This document shows, piece after piece, positions 60,795 through 64,000 of a DNA stretch of 64,000 bases. Position 1 is the first letter of the stretch; the number at the start of each line of letters is the position of its first letter. The position numbers and the translations under genes are program-made. Under the pieces are notes generated by a model, which ran no database searches, had not been told where the DNA came from, and saw only the letters and a program-made list of their open reading frames with translations. The DNA comes from Thermoleophilia bacterium (GTDB lineage Bacteria > Actinomycetota > Thermoleophilia > Gaiellales > SKUG01): the NCBI GenBank assembly GCA_025964555.1, contig JAOPYQ010000034.1, positions 30,350 through 94,349 on the forward strand. Direction: 5' to 3'.

Positions 60795-63230
60795 TCACCC
60801 CGGCGCGATCACCTCGAAGCGCAGCTGCGCGACGTAGGCGCCCGGCTTCTGCGTGTTGCCGGCCTTGGCTCCGAAGCGAAGGTCGACCGAGGCGGTTCCG
60901 GACGTCGCCCGCCGCGCGATGCGCGACGTCGTCGAATCGGCGCTGACCGGCTGCCACGCGCCGAGGTTCACCGCGGTGCAGTTGCCCACGCCGGCGGGCG
61001 TCCAGTCGGTGGAGGTGGTGCCGGTGGCCGTCAGCATGCACGCGCCGAAGGTGCTCGACGTTCCGGCAAAGTCGCGCGTGGTCAGCGCGTAGTCGCCGTA
61101 CGAGTCGGTCGGCAGCACGCGCGCGATCGCGTCGCTCAGGCCTGCGAACACGAACGAGTTCACGTCGAGCGGCGCGATGCCCGAAATGCTGCCGAGGATC
61201 GTGGTGACCACCGACCACGTGGCCCCGGAGTCCGTGGAGCGCCGGTACGCACCGTCGCTCGCGACGACGACGGTCGTGGCGTCGAGGAACCGAACGTCGT
61301 TGAGTTCCGTCAGCGACGGTCCGGGAGTCATCGTCACGGCCCAGGTGGACCCGCTGTCGGTCGTTCGCAGCGTGCCGCTCTGGTTGGACGCGTTCGGCAC
61401 GGTTGTGGCGATCGCCGTTACGCCGTCGAGCGAATCGAGGGCGTGAACGGTGAGCGTCGTGTTGGAGGTCTGGCTCGTCCAGCTGGTGCCACCGTTGGTG
61501 GTGCGGTAGATCGCACCCCCGCTGCCGCCGATCCACGCCTCCGTCGCGGACAGTGCGACGACTGCCCACAGGCTGGTGGCACCGGCCGGGGTCGTGGCAG
61601 GCCACGTCAGTCCGTCATCCGTGCTTCGCAGGACCACGCCGCTGGCTCCGACCGCGTAGGTCACCCCGCCGGGTCCGCGGTCGATCGAGGTGAGCGTCAC
61701 GCCGGTGCCCGAGGTGATGCCGGTCCAGGTCGCGCCTCCGTCGGTGCTGCGACGGATCGTGCCAGAGGCGCCGACGGCAACCGCAACGTCGTTGTCGAAG
61801 GTCTCGACGTCGTAGAGCTCGACGCTCGTTCCCGAGCTCGGCTGGGTGATGGTCGTACCGCCGTCGACTGTGCGACGGACCGACCCCAGGGCGCCGACCG
61901 TCACGAATCGGTCACCAGTCCAGGCGGCGACGGCGTTCTGGTCGCGGTACGTGGACGGGGCCACGGAGTAGGTCTGTCCGGTGTCGCTCGAATACAGGCG
62001 CTGGTCGTTGACGCCCACCAGCAGTGCCGTGGTCCCGAACGCGTCGCAGCCCCGCAACTGGCCGGTGGTCGTCGGCTGCGTCGGGAGCGATGCCCAGGTC
62101 GCACCGCCGTCGGTGGATCGGCGCAGGCCGAGCGTTCCGACGTAGCTCGAGATCACCGTGGCGCCGTCCGGCGACGCGAGACACGTGGTGCCCTGCACGT
62201 CGACCAGCGTCCACGTCGCGCCGGTGTTGGTCGTGCGCCACGTGCCGTAGCTGGTGCCCACGAGAGCCGTGGTCGTCGACAGCGCGACCGAGGATGAGCC
62301 CCAGCCGCCGACCTGGGTGTTGCCGATCACGTAGCTCGACCAGCTCGTCCCCCCGTCGGAGCTCGTGAGAGCCAGCACGTTGTTGGGCGAACCCGTATCG
62401 GATGCGACCGCGTACAGGCGGGTCGCCGACGCCGCGGAGATGTCGAAGATCGTCCAGGTCGAGTCGGGTACCGGCAGCGCCGTCCACGTCGCTCCGCCAT
62501 CGACCGTGGTGGCAAGCCGCCCCGCGTTGCCGCCCATCCATCCTTGACCCGAAGGCAGCATCTCGACGGTTCGCCACACCCCGCTCGGCGCTGGCGTGAT
62601 GCGCGACCAGAGGCTTCCACCGTCGGTCGTGCGGCACACGACGTTGCCCGTGCCCACCGCGACGACGGTGTTCGCCGTGACGTGCTCGATGTCGAACAGC
62701 TGCGACGCGCCGGTGCAGGGGGTCTGGGCAGTCCAGGTTGCGCCACCGTCGGTCGTGCGCGCCACGGGGGTCGGATCGCCGGTCTTGCGCGGGAGGCCGG
62801 TGAGCCAGCCTTCCGTGGTCGACTTGAGCGTCACGCCTTCGAGCTGCGGGGCCGCCTGGTACGTGGTGATCGGCGACGCGTACTGGGTGAGCGCGGATCC
62901 GCGCTGGTCGGCCTGCATGAGCCGCAGCGCCGAGGAGTCGTTGCTCGACCCGAACGTGACGGTGCAGTCGGTCGGGGTGACCACGGTCGTCAGCGGTGGC
63001 GCGGTGCCGAGCGCCAGGTCGCTGCCGGAGCAGGTCGTCACGTCGAGCGAGGTCGCCGACAGCACGTTCGCGCCGACGACGCTCCCGGAGGTCGCGGCAT
63101 CGCCGTTGCCGGTGCCGAGCAGCGCGGCGAGGGTCAGCACCAGCATCGCCGAACGCCCCGTGCGTGCGCATGCGCGGATGGCCCGCGTACGCGCGCGGGC
63201 TGCTCGCGTGCGTGACGGGAGCGAGGCCAT
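60795..63230 (-). CDS. Secreted BNR/Ycf48-like beta-propeller repeat protein (paralog B)
   Basis: An 811-residue exported protein, paralog of 13820-16252. An Arg-rich N-terminus and signal helix (about 28-46) are followed by TSGSVVGANVLSATSLDVTT, the same opening domain as paralog A. About 14 repeats with cores DGGATW, DGGTSW or DSGATW follow, then a C-terminal domain STFGACML to PGAYVAQLRFEVIAPG. Four to six cysteines sit in the N- and C-terminal domains. GGAG five bases before the ATG fixes the start. The role is unknown; a binding scaffold is likely. Confidence 0.87.
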   Translation of the reverse strand: MASLPSRTRAARARTRAIRACARTGRSAMLVLTLAALLGTGNGDAATSGSVVGANVLSATSLDVTTCSGSDLALGTAPPLTTVVTPTDCTVTFGSSNDSSALRLMQADQRGSALTQYASPITTYQAAPQLEGVTLKSTTEGWLTGLPRKTGDPTPVARTTDGGATWTAQTPCTGASQLFDIEHVTANTVVAVGTGNVVCRTTDGGSLWSRITPAPSGVWRTVEMLPSGQGWMGGNAGRLATTVDGGATWTALPVPDSTWTIFDISAASATRLYAVASDTGSPNNVLALTSSDGGTSWSSYVIGNTQVGGWGSSSVALSTTTALVGTSYGTWRTTNTGATWTLVDVQGTTCLASPDGATVISSYVGTLGLRRSTDGGATWASLPTQPTTTGQLRGCDAFGTTALLVGVNDQRLYSSDTGQTYSVAPSTYRDQNAVAAWTGDRFVTVGALGSVRRTVDGGTTITQPSSGTSVELYDVETFDNDVAVAVGASGTIRRSTDGGATWTGITSGTGVTLTSIDRGPGGVTYAVGASGVVLRSTDDGLTWPATTPAGATSLWAVVALSATEAWIGGSGGAIYRTTNGGTSWTSQTSNTTLTVHALDSLDGVTAIATTVPNASNQSGTLRTTDSGSTWAVTMTPGPSLTELNDVRFLDATTVVVASDGAYRRSTDSGATWSVVTTILGSISGIAPLDVNSFVFAGLSDAIARVLPTDSYGDYALTTRDFAGTSSTFGACMLTATGTTSTDWTPAGVGNCTAVNLGAWQPVSADSTTSRIARRATSGTASVDLRFGAKAGNTQKPGAYVAQLRFEVIAPG

Positions 63231-63312
63231 CCCTGCTCCATCGACGCAACCCCGCGGGAAGTTGATGTCGGCGTCGAACAGATTCGCGCGGCATCGGGTC
63301 CGGAATATGACA

Positions 63313-63344
63313 GGGGAGGCACCGACCGAAGTCGGAACCTCCCC
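63313..63344 (-). terminator. Terminator after the BldC-like gene
   Basis: On the minus strand GGGGAGG and CCTCCCC enclose an inner CCGAC-TTCG-GTCGG stem with a stable UUCG-type loop. It lies 134 bases downstream of the regulator's stop. A CATATT just beyond it on the same strand could be the -10 of the large secreted protein gene. Confidence 0.7.
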
Positions 63345-63477
63345 GTGTCAAGGCGCGTGGCGGATGCCGGGGCTCCCCTCCCCTGATGGCACCGCGCACC
63401 CCGCTGTGGGCGGGCTGGGCGCAACTCGGTTTCGTCAGGCCGCGGCAACGACCTGACGAGTGGCAGCTCGGGGCTGC

Positions 63478-63894
63478 CTAGCTCTCATCGACCGGGATGA
63501 GCTGCACGGCCTCGCCGCGACCCTCCCGATGGAACACGCTCGCCGGAATGCGGTGGTGGCCGCCGGGCGTCAGCTCGGCTTCCAGCTCCCCACGCTCGAT
63601 CCACTTGACGATCGTCTGGCGGCTGACGCCGACGCGACGCGCGACCTCGGCCGGCGTGTAGTACTTCTTCTTGAGCTTCAGGTACGTCTTGGGCGCCTTG
63701 CCCTGCGTCGAGACGTTCTGCGGCTCGGCCTGACGTGCTCCGCCCGTGGCGCTGCCGACGCCTGAGTCGACGCTGGCGCGTGACACGGCAATGACCTGGT
63801 CGAGCGCTTCGAGTTCGGCGCTGCGGCCACCAAGGAGCAGCTCCTCACGAAGCTGTTCCAGGGCGCGAAGCCGCTCTTCTGCTGACTGGCTCAT
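63478..63894 (-). CDS. BldC/MerR-like DNA-binding regulator
   Basis: A 138-residue protein. The N-terminal half is a charged helix (ERLRALEQLREELLLGG) and a Gln/Ala-rich linker. The C-terminal half holds a MerR/BldC-type HTH: YYTPAEVARRVGVSRQTIVK, then RGELEAELTPGGHHRIPASV. BldC-like proteins bind direct repeats in promoters of developmental genes in actinobacteria; targets here are unknown. AGGGG six bases before the ATG at 63894 sets the start. It is the last gene visible; upstream sequence continues off the window. Confidence 0.85.
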   Translation of the reverse strand: MSQSAEERLRALEQLREELLLGGRSAELEALDQVIAVSRASVDSGVGSATGGARQAEPQNVSTQGKAPKTYLKLKKKYYTPAEVARRVGVSRQTIVKWIERGELEAELTPGGHHRIPASVFHREGRGEAVQLIPVDES

Positions 63895-64000
63895 CGGTAC
63901 CCCTCCGAATCTTGCCGGCATGAGACACGCGTCGCATGTGCGTGCGCCTTCACGCCGGTTCCGTGGTGATCTTGCCCTCCCCCCATCGGCCCGAAACCTC

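Overview
The window is high-GC DNA with the gene content of an actinobacterium. A member of the Thermoleophilia/Solirubrobacterales is my best guess, an inference from protein content rather than from a marker gene. Supporting signs are GC-rich codon use, many genes whose -10-like hexamer (TANNNT) ends about 5-9 bases before the start codon (leaderless-type promoters), a class E sortase, a BldC/MerR-like regulator, an ice-binding protein, and a heme operon joined to cytochrome c maturation genes.

Left chromosomal arm (1-25,770). It opens with tRNA-Ile(GAT), a bifunctional-nuclease-family protein, a class A penicillin-binding protein and a ThiT thiamine transporter subunit. A translationally coupled minus-strand operon follows (sortase, an unusual double-membrane histidine kinase, a LuxR-type regulator), then an M28-like membrane protein, an HtrA-type protease, an RsbW-type anti-sigma kinase, trehalose-phosphate synthase, a large secreted beta-propeller-like repeat protein, a UbiA prenyltransferase and a phospholipase-D-like protein. 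The minus-strand run ccmA-ccmB-ccmC-ccmD-hemA-hemC-cobA/hemD makes tetrapyrroles and exports heme for c-type cytochromes. Most of its junctions overlap, and it includes a 39-residue ccmD that is easily missed. A menorin/FAM151-like protein and tRNA-Phe(GAA) close the arm.

Integrated element (25,723-48,352). A 52-bp perfect direct repeat of the 3' part of tRNA-Phe bounds about 22.6 kb of compositionally different DNA with many small genes of unknown function. The right end holds the mobility module: two unknown proteins, a cysteine-rich sigma-factor-like protein, an excisionase-like HTH protein and a tyrosine integrase, the last four in overlapping or closely spaced order. Tandem TGGATCAGA motifs near both ends look like integrase arm sites. 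The cargo includes a DUF4041/GIY-YIG protein, a serine recombinase with a broken gene behind it, an ECF sigma/anti-sigma pair, a HAD-type phosphatase-like protein, a HEAT-repeat protein, an IS630-derived DNA-binding protein, and a run of one-gene units separated by a degenerate about 40-bp repeat. I see no capsid, terminase, relaxase or replication initiator, so it resembles an integrative mobilizable element or satellite.

Right chromosomal arm (48,353-64,000). This arm is rich in envelope functions: a glucuronyl C5-epimerase-like protein, an ice-binding-domain protein, an L,D-transpeptidase and a PQQ dehydrogenase fused to cytochrome c, a likely client of the ccm system. Next come two adjacent proteins built from related 36-37-residue repeats, a second menorin-like paralog, UV damage endonuclease, a DUF427 protein, RarA, a DUF1385 membrane protein, a second copy of the large secreted repeat protein and a BldC-like regulator.
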